NCBI GenBank assembly: GCA_030141605.1
Contig: JAQGDQ010001420.1
Coordinates: 1-41,916, forward strand
From: Tubiluchus corallicola
Lineage: Eukaryota > Priapulida > Priapulimorpha > Priapulimorphida > Tubiluchidae
Direction of reading: 5' to 3'
DNA length: 41,916 nt
Shown: one piece after another, positions 10,428-22,416 of the stretch
Layout of the letters: the number at the start of each line of letters is the position of its first letter
Position numbering within the stretch: the stretch's first letter is position 1
Notes under the pieces: generated by a model
Database searches by the model: none
The model's input: only the letters and a program-made list of their open reading frames with translations
What the model was told of the DNA's origin: nothing
Made by a program: the position numbers and the translations under genes

Positions 10428-11375
10428 AAATATTATTTTCCTCGGAAAATGTGTATACGTTCATATTCATGTAAAGGGTGCACTTTAATTAATTTTTTTA
10501 TTATTATTTTTTATTATTATTATTATTATCACATTCAGTACAATATAAAGCACACAGTGACATCAAAATTATTACATCATACTGTATTAAATTGTTATGT
10601 TTCATACACTATCTTTATCATAAAAGAATAATTGTACTGCAGTGGGCTAGAGAAGCAAAGGCTTGTATAAGCCCACTGTCATGTGAACCCGATAAAAAAA
10701 CAATGGATGAGTGAACAAAAAAAAGAACTGGGAGAAAGGTTAGATCACACAGGAAGGGTAGAAGGATGTGTTAGTGGAAATAGTGGGATGAAAAGATAGT
10801 AGATTGTGCTATGTTGACATCAGCTCTAAAGATTTATCAATGATGCCTTGTTTTGCATAATCTGTATCAGGATTGTGGTATGACTGCTGCAGTAGGTGTA
10901 GGATATTAGGAAGTGTTGTAAAACACTTACAAACACTTTATAACACACCACTGGCAGTTACTGAGCTCAGCTTGTATATAAGTGCCACATAACGAATAGG
11001 TGCAAGGTATTACACAACTACCTTGCAATTGTGCAGCCTGCATGAATATAAGCAATATGCAAATACATATAATTAATTATGCATACATGTAATTACTAAT
11101 AATATGTAGTTCATAGAATTCATTAACCCTTTCACTACATAGTTGCTTTTTAACTAGTCCATATTGATTTTTGCACATTTGACAATAACTTCTTGTGGTG
11201 TGTTACTAAAACAGAATGTTGTAAATAAACAAGTAGTTGTTCATTATTGAGTACTAATATTAAACATTAGCTTTATTTCCACACACATGTGAGCGCACAT
11301 AACCGCACTCACGCACACGTATACGCCTTTCAAAACAAGCATGTATATTTAGAAACCAGTTTTCAAAAAAGACAC
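10428..11375 (-). mobile_element. Dispersed element, copy B, with LINE-like 3' hairpin and (ATA)n tail
   Basis: On the minus strand this reads: a region matching window positions 1-592 (here 11375-10779), then a hairpin at 10641-10684 (arms CAGTGGGC and GCCCACTG, loop with AAGC and GCTT), then a tail of ATA units (about 10530-10498). The order fits a LINE 3' untranslated region. The stretch 10428-10487 and the core near 10930-11060 are joined directly at 13061-13238, an internally deleted relative. Confidence 0.65.
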
Positions 11376-11513
11376 AATACTATTCCGTAATATGCAGAAC
11401 GGTATCATTTTACAAGAATGCAGAACAATCAACTAGACAACTAGAACTACTGAAACTATAATTTAACATTCACCCTTTGAAATTTCAACTTCGTAACGCA
11501 ACTGTTTCAAATA

Positions 11514-12175
11514 TGTGTGCTTCCAAAGTAAAACCGTATATAAGTCGGCATAGTTAAAACTACGTTATGATGCTTCAAGACAGAAGGCAACAAAAATTTA
11601 GTCAATGTCAATTTTTTTGTTTTTTTATAAAAACAAATGCTAAATATATTGGACTTTTAAATTCTAAGCATCAAATTATCAAGAAAATGGTCAAAAAATA
11701 CTAAAAAATCTAATTCCCTTCCTAACTTTTCTGGCTAGAAACTAGTGCTGTAATTGTAAAAAAACTTTGTATTTTCAAACTCTGATAGTAGCTCTTGAAA
11801 GCTGTCATTTAGCTGCGAGTTTTTTTTCTGTTGACAAGTCCAGATCTTCGTCAGGAAGAGACATCTACTACGTTTAAACATAACTTCAATGTGTTCTTGC
11901 AAAGTCTGTAGCAACCAACATTCGTACTGTTGCTAAGTGTTTTGTAAAAATGTGACAAAAAACAATGGCTGACTTTAACAGTGATTTTCTCAAGATTATT
12001 TTCAGTGTGTAACCTGCACCTCAACTTCAACATGGATTATCTCAGCTTAGAAATAACATAGAGCGATGAACTTGGTACCTAAATGATCTTCATGAAATAG
12101 AGATTCAGGATACATGAATAACTAGAAAAGCTTTACTGCCGACTTATGGACGATTTTGCTAGGCAAGCTCACACA
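11514..12175 (+). mobile_element. Long-TIR MITE, 662-bp copy
   Basis: The two ends are imperfect inverted repeats of about 38 bp: the left begins TGTGTGCTTCCAAAG and runs to ATAAGTCGGCA, and the right runs from TGCCGACTTATGGACG to GCAAGCTCACACA. Other members lie at 5601-5827, 13270-13576 (minus) and 38829-39154. No transposase frame is present. The superfamily is not assigned because the target duplication is unclear. Confidence 0.7.
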
Positions 12176-12444
12176 TTATAGTAGTCTAACTGTTGGCACA
12201 TTTCTTCTGCGCTACTTACAGCCAAAAAACGAAAACACACAGCTACAATTTGCACCGTATTAATTAACGAAAATTACTAGAAACAATGACGTCATTTTGA
12301 GACCTGCATAACTTTTCCGGACCGTTTACATTTTCAACGGAAAAATCCGCGTAAATCGAAGATAGCTGATGCGTTCGGAAGCCACGGGTTTGATGAAATA
12401 AGATTTCTAGTTTTCAATCGAGCACAATTAGCAGTTCAAAAATA

Positions 12445-12605
12445 TCAGCTGGGTTTTGTCTGTTCGGTCACCATCGTATCTGTCGAATTGGCAGCAACCT
12501 GCTCCTTCGCCTCGTCCGCTTTGGCCGCCTCCTCTTCCGCTTTTAACCTGTTTCTTTTAGCAACGATGTAGCTGTACGGATGTACCGGCGTGAAGCCACT
12601 CAAAC
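12445..12605 (-). CDS. MRPS16: MRPS16 exon 2 (C-terminal)
   Basis: 161 bp coding for LSGFTPVHPYSYIVAKRNRL and the acidic-basic tail to the TGA at 12445-12447. The acceptor AG is at 12606-12607, and a 33-bp array starts only 16 bp upstream of the exon, at 12621. Confidence 0.92.
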
Positions 12606-14540
12606 CTATGACAAGGAGAAGCCAGATTAAAATGTTGACGTAAAGGCAGTGATGCCAGATTAAAATGTTGACGTAAAGGCAGTGATGCCAGATTAAAATG
12701 TTGATGTAAAGGCAGTGATGCCAGATTAAAATGTTGATGTAAAGGCAGTGATGCCAGATTAAAATGTTGATGTAAAGGCAGTGATGCCAGATTAAAATGT
12801 TGACGTAAAGGCAGTGATGCCAGATTAAAATGTTGACGTAAAGGCAGTGATGCCAGATTAAAATGTTGATGTAAAGGCAGTGATGCCAGATTAAAATGTT
12901 GATGTAAAGGATACCAGTGATGACTTTAACCATTATGAAATAGATCAATCTTTCCTACTGCAAAAACGATATTAGTACATACAGGGGCATTTCTAACCAA
13001 TAGGCTAACTAGGCAATAGCCTAGGATACCAAAGTTTGAGAAGTGTCACGTTGTAGAAAAAAATATTATTCTCCTTGGAAAATGTGTATACGTTCATATT
13101 CGTGTAAAGGGTGCAGTTTATAACACACCACAGGCAGTTACTGAGCTCAGCTTGTATATAAGTGCCACATAACGTATAGGTGCAAGGTATTTCACAACTA
13201 CCTTGCAATTGTGCAGCCTGCATGAATATAAGCACTATATTCAAACCCAATAGATAGCTATTCCTGATGAAGCAAAATGGCTGCTTCCAGGAGCTACTAT
13301 CAAAGTTTGAAAATGCAAGTTTTTCTCAAGTGTATTACTAGTTTCTAGACAGAAAAGTGGGTATGAGTTTACATAATTAGATTTTACTATCTTTTGAACA
13401 TTTTCTTGATAATTTGATGCTATTAAAATCTGATATATTTAGCGATTGTTTTTGTAAAAAGCAAAAAATTCACATTTGACCAAATTTTTGGTGCATTTTT
13501 GGTTGTACTTTGAAGCATCATAATGCTGTTTTAACCAAGTCGACTCATGGACGATTATAATTAGCAAGCACACACATTATACCAAACATTACATTTGTTG
13601 CACTGCCCATTGTATCAACTAGCTAGGGTTGTTATGTTTCATAAATTAAATGAAATACTTCTGCTCAAAAACCTTAATATAGCTGCCTTAGGAACTAATG
13701 ATCCGTTGAAGTTGTTATTATGGAAAAGATGAATTTAACTATGTTACTAACTGTAAAATATTCCAATGTATACATGACTTTTTATTACGTACTAAACGCT
13801 TCCAGTAGTTTCTATCTGATATGAAATGCAGCAGTCTTAAATATTCGTAGATTAATATTTTCTAACCGTCATTTTCTACTAATGTCTAATGTAATCTTGT
13901 AGTAAAACTTGTCAGCTTGTGTAGTTATAGTCTATTCTTACTGTAAATGTTACTAATATCTAATGTAATCTTGTAGTAAAACTTGTCAGCTTGTGTAGTT
14001 ATAGTCTATTCTTACTGTAAATGTTACTAATATCTAATGTAATCTTGTAGTAAAACTTGTCAGCTTGTGTAGTTATAGTCTATTCTTACTGTAAATGTTA
14101 CTAATATCTAATGTAATCTTGTAGTAATACTTGTCAGCTTGTGTAGTTATAGTCTATTCTTACTGTAAATGTTTTTGCAAATAGTGTATAAAGTCTGTTG
14201 TGGTGAGGATCCTAAATCATGTTATTCAAACTGTCTGATTCAATCCTAAATAAATTATGTTTAAACTAAACATTACGGAACCTTGAAACACACCTAAAAG
14301 GCAAGCCACTGGCCTGGACACTGCTGCTCCCTGGGCTAGCCAATACCTGAGCCGTTCAAAGTTGACGGCAACAAGCTTCTCATTGTGAACATTTGGCATT
14401 GGATCGTATGTTCCGATCTGTTCAAAGCCTTCTTTCTTCGGGCCTTTTCTCGTCATGATCGCAACGATGTGGTAGAACGGCCGATTCGTGCAGCCCTGCC
14501 GTCGCAACCTCACGGAGACGTTACTCCACCATGAATTCAT
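12445..14540 (-). CDS. MRPS16: MRPS16, mitochondrial ribosomal protein bS16m (two exons)
   Basis: Joining 14540-14294 to 12605-12445 gives 135 codons plus TGA; the human protein has 137 residues. It is a structural protein of the mitochondrial small ribosomal subunit that contacts 12S rRNA. Landmarks are RRQGCTNRPFYHIV (about 13-26), the GTYDPMPN loop (about 43-50), EKLVAVNFERLRYWLAQGA, then across the splice LLGLSGFTPVHP, all typical of the bS16 family. The tail is Ala/Glu/Lys-rich and ends TKPS. The donor is GTGTGT after 14294, the acceptor is TCATAG before 12605, and the intron is phase 1 within a Gly codon. The start is the ATG at 14540, next to a second in-frame Met-free WW segment; a short mitochondrial presequence is plausible but not distinctive. 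The 1.7-kb intron is mostly repeats. Confidence 0.93.
12621..12910 (-). repeat. 33-bp minisatellite in MRPS16 intron, about 8.5 copies
   Basis: The unit begins GCCAGATTAAAATGTTGAYG on the plus strand. The array lies directly upstream (minus strand) of the exon 2 acceptor, in the place where the branch point and pyrimidine tract belong. 33 bp is a multiple of three and the minus strand stays open as an 11-residue repeat in the same frame as exon 2. Confidence 0.92.
13061..13238 (-). repeat. Internally deleted relative of the 10428-11375 element
   Basis: It joins a piece matching 10428-10487 to a piece matching about 10930-11075. It lies within the MRPS16 intron. Non-coding. Confidence 0.7.
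13270..13576 (-). mobile_element. Long-TIR MITE, truncated copy
   Basis: Reverse-complement match to the left half of 11514-12175, ending at the terminal GCAAGCACACACA. It lies in the MRPS16 intron. The other terminus is missing. Confidence 0.6.
13765..14180 (+). mobile_element. Dispersed element carrying a 74-bp tandem repeat, 4-copy version
   Basis: The left part (13765-13875, from CATGACTTT through GCTTCCAGTAGTTTC) matches 40312-40416 outside the array. It is followed by four copies of a 74-bp unit (about 13876-14172) containing AACTTGTCAGCTTGTG. The same unit forms the large array at the window end. It lies within the MRPS16 intron, just downstream of exon 1. Confidence 0.85.
14294..14540 (-). 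CDS. MRPS16: MRPS16 exon 1 (N-terminal)
   Basis: 247 bp from the ATG at 14540 to the donor GTGTGT at 14293. It encodes the conserved rRNA-binding half of bS16m. A TTTGCAG sequence about 12 bp upstream of the ATG could be a 5'UTR acceptor. Confidence 0.92.
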
Positions 14541-14584
14541 TTTGGCTATTCTGCAAATTCTGAAAAAATGCGCACGATTAGTGG

Positions 14585-14845
14585 TACTATGAACTATGAA
14601 TTTATTTCACACATCAATATACAATACTGTACACATAAATAAACAATAAATAAAATGGTTTGAGTAGTGCGAGGTGAGTGTACGACCATACGGTCATTAA
14701 CACACTCACCTTACTTAAATGAAAATGAAAAAATTATTAAACTTATGCGTGCTTTTGTAGACGACTTAATGAAATTGATGTAATAAAGTAAATGATGTAA
14801 TAATAGCAAGGAAACATAAGGAAAACATAATATGTAATTACGATT
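14585..14845 (-). mobile_element. Hairpin-bearing dispersed element, single-copy form
   Basis: The reverse complement matches both flanks and one unit of the 137-bp array in PSMC3 intron 1 (23545-25195). It contains the palindromic hairpin GGTGAGTGT...ACACTCACC with an inner GACC...GGTC at about 14672-14704. It begins about 45 bp upstream of the MRPS16 start codon, so it probably overlaps the promoter or 5'UTR of that gene. Confidence 0.75.
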
Positions 14846-15394
14846 TTGATATAGGCTGCGATGAATGAATAATTTCATTTAAATTGATTTATACTTTTAC
14901 TAATAAAGTAACAAAGGTCGTAATGGTACCTATTAGTAAAAGAAAAACATGAGTGCAAAAAGACACACGTGCACAAAAAAGAGAAAAAACCTCTGGTTTT
15001 CTACGCCAATGAATATTTACTAAGTAAAAATATCTTATATTGTTCGGTAGCTATTTGTAAAGAAGGAGAGGAAATGATTGGTACATACTACAACTTATTA
15101 AGTGGTATGTGATAATAGCCTACAATTTCATCGGTCGCAGCGGATTTTCAGAAATTATCTTGCATGTTTTTTAATGTTTGACCTAAACTGGTTAGTAATT
15201 TTCTTCTAGAGGAATCTCTGGAGATGATTCTCATAGCATTTAGATTTTAGAAGCACTAAAGCAGCAGAATACGAAATAACGCAAATAGTTGTCAAGCAAA
15301 GTTGTTCTTTTGTTTGCCATGATTGAAGTTCGTGTGTCAGTAAATAAAATTACTTGTAAGCTTTTCAAATCAAACGTATTATACGAGTATTTTA
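14846..15394. other. No gene recognised
   Basis: AT-rich sequence upstream of MRPS16. No coding region, clear repeat or motif noticed. Confidence 0.5.
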
Positions 15395-16059
<665 letters not shown>

Positions 16060-16060
<1 letters not shown>

Positions 16061-18112
16061 GACGTACTCAGTATGTCACGCATAATTTACATCCTTCCAT
16101 TAAGTTTTGAGTTAAAGGAAAAGACAAGCCTTCTAGGAGGTGAGGCTTATTTGATGAAGACGTACTCAGTATGTCATGAATAATTTACGTCCTTCCATTA
16201 AGTTTTGAGTTAAAGGGAAAGACAACCCTTCTAGGAGGTGAGGCTTATTTGATGAAGACGTACTCAGTATGTCACGCATAATTTACGTCCTTCCATTAAG
16301 TTTTGAGTTAAAGGAAAAGACAAGCCTTCTAGGAGGTGAGGCTTATTTGATGAAGACGTACTCAGTATGTCACGAATAATTTACGTCCTTCCATTAAGTT
16401 TTGAGTTAAAGGAAAAGACAAGCCTTCTAGGAGGTGAGGCTTATTTGATGAAGACGTACTCAATATGTCACGAATAATTTACGTCCTTCCATTAAGTTTT
16501 GAGTTAAAGGAAAAGACAAGCCTTCTAGGAGGTGAGGCTTATTTGATGAAGACGTACTCAGTATGTCACGAATAATTTACGTCCTTCCATTAAGTTTTGA
16601 GTTAAAGGAAAAGACAAGCCTTCTAGGAGGTGAGGCTTATTTGATGAAGACGTACTCAGTATGTCACGAATAATTTACGTCCTTCCATTAAGTTTTGAGT
16701 TAAAGGAAAAGACGAGCCTTCTAGGAGGTGAGGCTTATTTGATGAAGACGTACTCAATATGTCACGAATAATTTACGTCCTTCCATTAAGTTTTGAGTTA
16801 AAGGAAAAGACAAGCCTTCTAGGAGGTGAGGCTTATTTGATGAAGACGTACTCAGTATGTCACGAATAATTTACGTCCTTCCATTAAGTTTTGAGTTAAA
16901 GGAAAAGACAAGCCTTCTAGGAGGTGAGGCTTATTTGATGAAGACGTACTCAATATGTCACGAATAATTTACGTCCTTCCATTAAGTTTTGAGTTAAAGG
17001 AAAAGACAAGCCTTCTAGGAGGTGAGGCTTATTTGATGAAGACGTACTCAGTATGTCACGAATAATTTACGTCCTTCCATTAAGTTTTGAGTTAAAGGAA
17101 AAGACAAGCCTTCTAGGAGGTGAGGCTTATTTGATAAAGACGTACTCAGTATGTCACGCATAATTTACGTCCTTCCATTAAGTTTTGAGTTAAAGGAAAA
17201 GACAAGCCTTCTAGGAGGTGAGGCTTATTTGATGAAGACGTACTCAGTATGTCACGAATAATTTACGTCCTTCCATTAAGTTTTGAGTTAAAGGAAAAGA
17301 CAAGCCTTCTAGGAGGTGAGGCTTATTTGATGAAGACGTACTCAATATGTCACGAATAATTTACGTCCTTCCATTAAGTTTTGAGTTAAAGGAAAAGACA
17401 AGCCTTCTAGGAGGTGAGGCTTATTTGATGAAGACGTACTCAGTATGTCACGAATAATTTACGTCCTTCCATTAAGTTTTGAGTTAAAGGAAAAGACGAG
17501 CCTTCTAGGAGGTGAGGCTTATTTGATGAAGACGTACTCAATATGTCACGAATAATTTACGTCCTTCCATTAAGTTTTGAGTTAAAGGAAAAGACAAGCC
17601 TTCTAGGAGGTGAGGCTTATTTGATGAAGACGTACTCAGTATGTCACGAATAATTTACGTCCTTCCATTAAGTTTTGAGTTAAAGGAAAAGACAAGCCTT
17701 CTAGGAGGTGAGGCTTATTTGATGAAGACGTACTCAGTATGTCACGCATAATTTACGTCCTTCCATTAAGTTTTGAGTTAAAGGAAAAGACAAGCCTTCT
17801 AGGAGGTCAGGCTTATTTGATGAAGACGTACTCAGTATGTCACGCATAATTTACGTCCTTCCATTAAGTTTTGAGTTAAAGGAAAAGACAAGCCTTCTAG
17901 GAGGTCAGGCTTATTTGATGAAGACGTACTCAATATGTCACGAATAATTTACGTCCTTCCATTAAGTTTTGAGTTAAAGGAAAAGACAAGCCTTCTAGGA
18001 GGTTAGGCTTATTTGATGAAGACATACTGAGTTAATCACACATCATTTACATCCTTCCATTTAGTTTTGAGTTAAAGGAAAAGACAAGCCTTCTAGGAGG
18101 TTAGGCTTATTT
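16060..18112. repeat. 98-bp satellite-like array, about 20 copies
   Basis: The unit contains TTTACGTCCTTCCATTAAG, GAGTTAAAGGAAAAGAC, CCTTCTAGGAGGTGAGGC and GATGAAGACGTACTCAGTAT. The period is exactly 98 bp over most of the array. Internal units are nearly identical, differing at a few recurrent sites (CAGTAT/CAATAT, CACGCAT/CACGAAT, GACAAG/GACGAG) in a mosaic order, while the edges are degenerate, as expected from unequal exchange. No spacer or coding content. Confidence 0.95.
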
Positions 18113-18115
18113 CCA

Positions 18116-18531
18116 TGTTTGCAACAAATGTTAGAAGTTTTCAGTAATAAAAGTTCAATAAGCATCTCGTGTAACTAGTAAAGTCACTTTAAAGTCGCGA
18201 TCACTTCATGCTTGAACGCTCCCATTTTGAATGCCCATTCCTCTTCCAATGACGTCATTCGTCTTGAAGAAAACTAGTGCACTGTTAATCTTCATCAAAA
18301 GTACAGTCAGTGTTTGCAAAAAATTAGCTAGCTGACTTTGTAACATTTTAGCGTGAATATTAGGTAAGCTGCAGAAGTCTGAATTAGTTTAAACAGCGCG
18401 CTTAAGGAAAGCCACGAAGTTCCAGTTAATGGCGGTTATCCCCCAGGCCTGAAAATTTCTATTCACAGCTAGAATATTTTAAATTTACGCTTTATAAATT
18501 TTTTTTTGCAAATTTCTTTGCTATAGCTTTT
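18116..18531. other. No gene recognised
   Basis: AT-rich sequence between two arrays. Nothing recognisable. Confidence 0.5.
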
Positions 18532-18738
18532 TCAGTTTAAGCGATAACAGTAAAATAACCCCAACATACTGAGTGACTTGCTCTTTACTTTAGCACACCA
18601 CAAACAGTTTAAGTGATAACAGTAAAATAACCCCAACATGCTGAGTGACTTGCTCTTTACTTTAGCACACCACAAACCGTTTAAGTGATAACAGTAACAT
18701 AAAGCCAACATACTGAGTGACTTGCTCTTCACTTTAAC
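18532..18738. repeat. 72-bp minisatellite, about 3 copies
   Basis: The unit contains GTTTAAGTGATAACAGTAAA, AACATRCTGAGTGACTTGC and TTTAGCACACCACAAA. It stays open on the minus strand (24-residue repeat) because 72 is a multiple of three; there is no sign of translation. Confidence 0.9.
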
Positions 18739-19289
18739 GCCCTGCAACACAAATCATTAAATTCAAACAAAACTGGCTCCAACCTTAAATTGTAGGTCAA
18801 AATAATTTATATTTTAAAATATTGAAAGAAAACATACTATTTTTCAAAAATGACTCACACGAAAGAATATTACCACAGAATAATTTGTAGACTCAAATTT
18901 GGTTGATTTTGTTTGATTCAGACACTTTTGTTATATTTTTAACTCGTATGTTTTGGGACACGGTTCAGTTCAGGGTTTGAAAGTTAATTTTAAATTTTAG
19001 TTTCGTTAAATTTCTCTCATTTTGAATTGTGCATGGACGATAGGTCAGCTGGCATTTTGATTATTTTTATAATCATTTTTGTTCCATATTGTTTGGGTTA
19101 TAGCTATCATTGCTTTGCTTTTTGCTTATCACTTTGTTGTATATGTAGATATATTTGACTGCATTTTGACCCCCACAGATATTTAAAGTTGTTTAGAAAA
19201 AAAAATCTATGACCAGTCAAATTTAAACAGATCAAATTGCTAAATAAAATAGTAGTAACATATTCTCAGTTTTATTCATGAGTTAAATA
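18739..19289. other. No gene; part shared with 30291-30410
   Basis: 18770-18890 resembles 30291-30410 in PSMC3 intron 4 (shared ACTTTAAAATATTGAAAG-type blocks and GGAAACATACTATTTT), so it is an old dispersed repeat. The remainder is unremarkable AT-rich sequence. Confidence 0.45.
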
Positions 19290-19445
19290 GTTATAGTGCC
19301 ATCCCAGTTTCACTTTCATCTATTGAAGGATGGCTCGACTGGTTGACCATCATATTTCATATTATGATAATGAATGAAATACACTCATTTGCTTCATTTA
19401 TATCATATGGAAATAAATGCACTTTTGAATTAAATTTGATTGAAT
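19255..19445 (+). mobile_element. LINE-type 3' end, inverted partner of 27040-27229
   Basis: It contains the hairpin motif variant GGATGGCTCGACTGGTTGACC and matches the reverse complement of 27040-27229 in PSMC3 intron 2. Non-coding. Confidence 0.5.
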
Positions 19446-19704
19446 TGTGCAGCTAAATTTAACAAAAAATACTGAACTGCCTGCTGATCCTTCTGCAGCT
19501 GCTGTAGAATGTAGTATTACTGCTTATCCGTTCATTTAATGAGATAAGATAAGTCTAGTTCTAGTACTGAGATCATGAATACACGTGAAATCGAGCCGAG
19601 GGACTCTTTTACTATTTAACTTTAATCATAATATGGGAACTCTTTCAGCTACAGAAATAGTGACGTGAGGTGGTAACTTTTCACAAGCCATAGATAACAC
19701 CAGG

Positions 19705-21580
19705 CATACTGAAATCTATCAAAACTAGAAGCCAACTGTTTAATACATTTAAAAACTCTAACAATGTTTATAATAGAAATAAATACAAAGTTTATTCGAA
19801 CAAACTCAACCATATAAAATATTTAGCAAAAAAAGGTACTATCAAGAAACCTTGCAAAATAGTAAAAATAACACAAAGAAACTTTGGTCGACCATAAATA
19901 GTTTGATAAATGCTAAATTGCAACAACGCATAACACCAAAAAAGGTGTACAAAGATGGCATTCTCTCAAGTGATATAACTGATATCTGTCAAGTCATGAA
20001 TACTTTTTTTGCTTTCATTGGTCCTTCTATGGCATCTAAAATACAACCCACACAACTGTCATTTCAGTCTTTTCTAGGATGTCCTTTGCCAAACTCGATT
20101 TTCTTAACACCCATTATTGAAGCTGAAGTAAATACAGCAATAAATAATTTAAATCAGAATAAAGCCTCCGGTCATGAAAACATTCCTATATCTTTTTACA
20201 AATCAGCTGGTCTCTGTATTTCCCCTGTTCTATCTTAATTGTTTAACAAGGCTATTACTGAAGGTACATTTCCAAACTGTTTAAAGATAGCTAAAATTGT
20301 TCCTATTTATAAAGGTGGCTCCCCTGATAACCCCACTAACTATAGGCCAGTATCTTTACTTTCACCTATTTCCAAAATTTTTGAAAAAATTGCTTTATGA
20401 CAGACTAATTAAATTTATAAACGACAACAAAATTCTCTCTAGATTTCAGTTTGGGTTTTGCAAAAGATACTGCACAGCCCTAGCTATTGCTAAACTTATA
20501 GACAATCTGTTACTAAATATGGATCACAATAAGTACACCTGTGCCATATTTTTAGATTTGTCTAAGGCCTTTGGTACTGTACAACATGATATTTTACTAG
20601 CCAAACTTGAACACTATGGCATCAGAAGCCTGCCTCTTCAATTGCTGCAGCCATATTTACACAACAGAAAACAATATACATCTATCGAGAATAAAAACTC
20701 ACTGGTAAATGTGCAGTGTGGTGTTCTTCAAGGCTCAACTCTTGGTCCCCTTTTTTTCTTACTCGACATAAATGATCTCCCTTAAAATACCCAATTACAT
20801 ACTAGACTTTTTGCTGATGATACTAACTTTTTCAGTTCTGATACTAACATAACTCACCTAGAAGAATTTCTTAATGTTGAATTAGCTAAAGTAGATCTAT
20901 GGATGAGAGCCAACCGGCTTTCTATAAACTATTCCAAAACAAAATATATGATAATTGGTAATCCCAGAAAAGTAAAAAATTTAACATTAAATTTGACAAT
21001 GGGAAATACCAGGATACAATCTGTACATCAAATAATATATCTAGGAGTATTAATAGATCACAATCTTTCATGGAAAGCATATATACAATATATTGTTAAC
21101 AAAACCAGTAAAATTATTGGTATTTTTTTTAAAAGTTAGGCATTTTCTGAATTATGATTCAAAAAAACTTTTATATTTTTCCCTATTTTCACCGTCTTTA
21201 GAATACAGCATACTTACCTATGGCTCAGCACTCCATTCCACATTGTATACCCTAATTACTAATCAAAATAAATTTATAAAGCTTTGGACAAATACAAATA
21301 GAAGAGCTCATGTTACACCTTTATACCACCAGCATAAAATCTTAAAACTTCAGAAAATATATGAATTAGAGATGGCCAAATTTTTACATAGGTTTAAATA
21401 TAATATGCTTCCTGAAATTTTTCAGAATTACTACAAATCCGTAGCCCAGATTTGCCACTAACCAAACTTTCTATGTACATAGATTTAATACTAACAAAGG
21501 GAAAAGATCTCTATCTTATCAAGGTGCTTTGTTGTGGAACAGTCTGTCTAATGAACTAAAAATGGCACCTTTAGCTATTT
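19705..21580 (+). pseudogene. LINE reverse transcriptase pseudogene
   Basis: Reading across frames one recognises, in order, an RT leader (KKLWSTINSLIN near 19880), [17 protein letters not shown] (20338-20388), LDLSKAFGTVQHDIL (near 20550-20592), GVLQGSTLGP (20720-20749), the catalytic FADDTN (20808-20825) and a C-terminal basic region ending in a WNSLSNELK-like block near 21537. These are the usual motifs of LINE RTs. Breaks: TAA at 20236-20238, a frameshift near 20390, TAA at 20783-20785 and another frameshift near 21130. It cannot make a full protein. Confidence 0.85.
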
Positions 21581-21976
21581 GATAATTAGCTATAAATTCT
21601 TTCTTATTTCTAATTACCATGTGTGACTTTTCTGCTAAGATCAAATCTGATAAACCTTCCCTGTTAGTGTTAATGTATTACCCTTGAGCTAATCTATTAA
21701 CTATAATTATATTACCATAGTACATCTTCTCATCAAAGTGTAAAATTGTTATTATTTCTTTGCAACTATAAAAGGGAAGGTAAACAATAATCTTCAAACA
21801 AATCCTTATACTCATACTTAATTTTTTATAACTTTGCCTGCTCCACTTATGTTTTTACTTCCATATTATGCTTTTCTCACTTCATATATATTCACTTTAT
21901 TGTGATTATTTTGCTCATTGCTTCACAGTTATCATCAAGTTTTTATTATATTTTTTGAGCCATATAGTCTGTTTAG

Positions 21977-22416
21977 TAAGGGTGAGCATTCTCTACCAGA
22001 AAGCGAATTCGAATCGAACCGAATTTGTGACTTTCGAATTCGAATCGAACCGAACTTCAATGTTTCGAATTCGAAACGAATTCGAATTGAGATGGAACGA
22101 TTTTCGAAAAAGTTTTCGAACCACCAGTAAAAATTAGTCTTACAAAGATCATGTGTATCACTACATTTTGTTCTGCAATAAAACGACTAGTAATTTGTTT
22201 AAAATTGTGCACAGGAATCACTGCTAAATTACGCTAATTGCATGTTATTTCAATCGTTTTAGCGATCAGGAACATATCTGATTGAAGTGCTAAATTATTC
22301 GAATCTATAGTTTTGGATTCGAATCGAGTTCGAACTAAAAAAACTCGTTCGAATTGAATTCGAGCGTTTGAATTCGATTCGAACGTTCGAACTCGAACGT
22401 TCGATGCTCACCCCTA
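21977..22416 (+). mobile_element. hAT MITE (TAGGGRTGAGCAT termini), copy 2
   Basis: 440 bp with ends TAAGGGTGAGCAT and ATGCTCACCCCTA and 8-bp duplications CTGTTTAG (21969-21976) and CTATTTAG (22417-22424). The interior is the reverse complement of copy 1 at 8865-9259. It is inserted in the 3' region of the LINE, so it is younger than that LINE. Confidence 0.85.

Noticed and set aside
19852-21461. Separate small genes for the four RT-like open frames
   Set aside because: They are consecutive pieces of one LINE reverse transcriptase split by stops and frameshifts.
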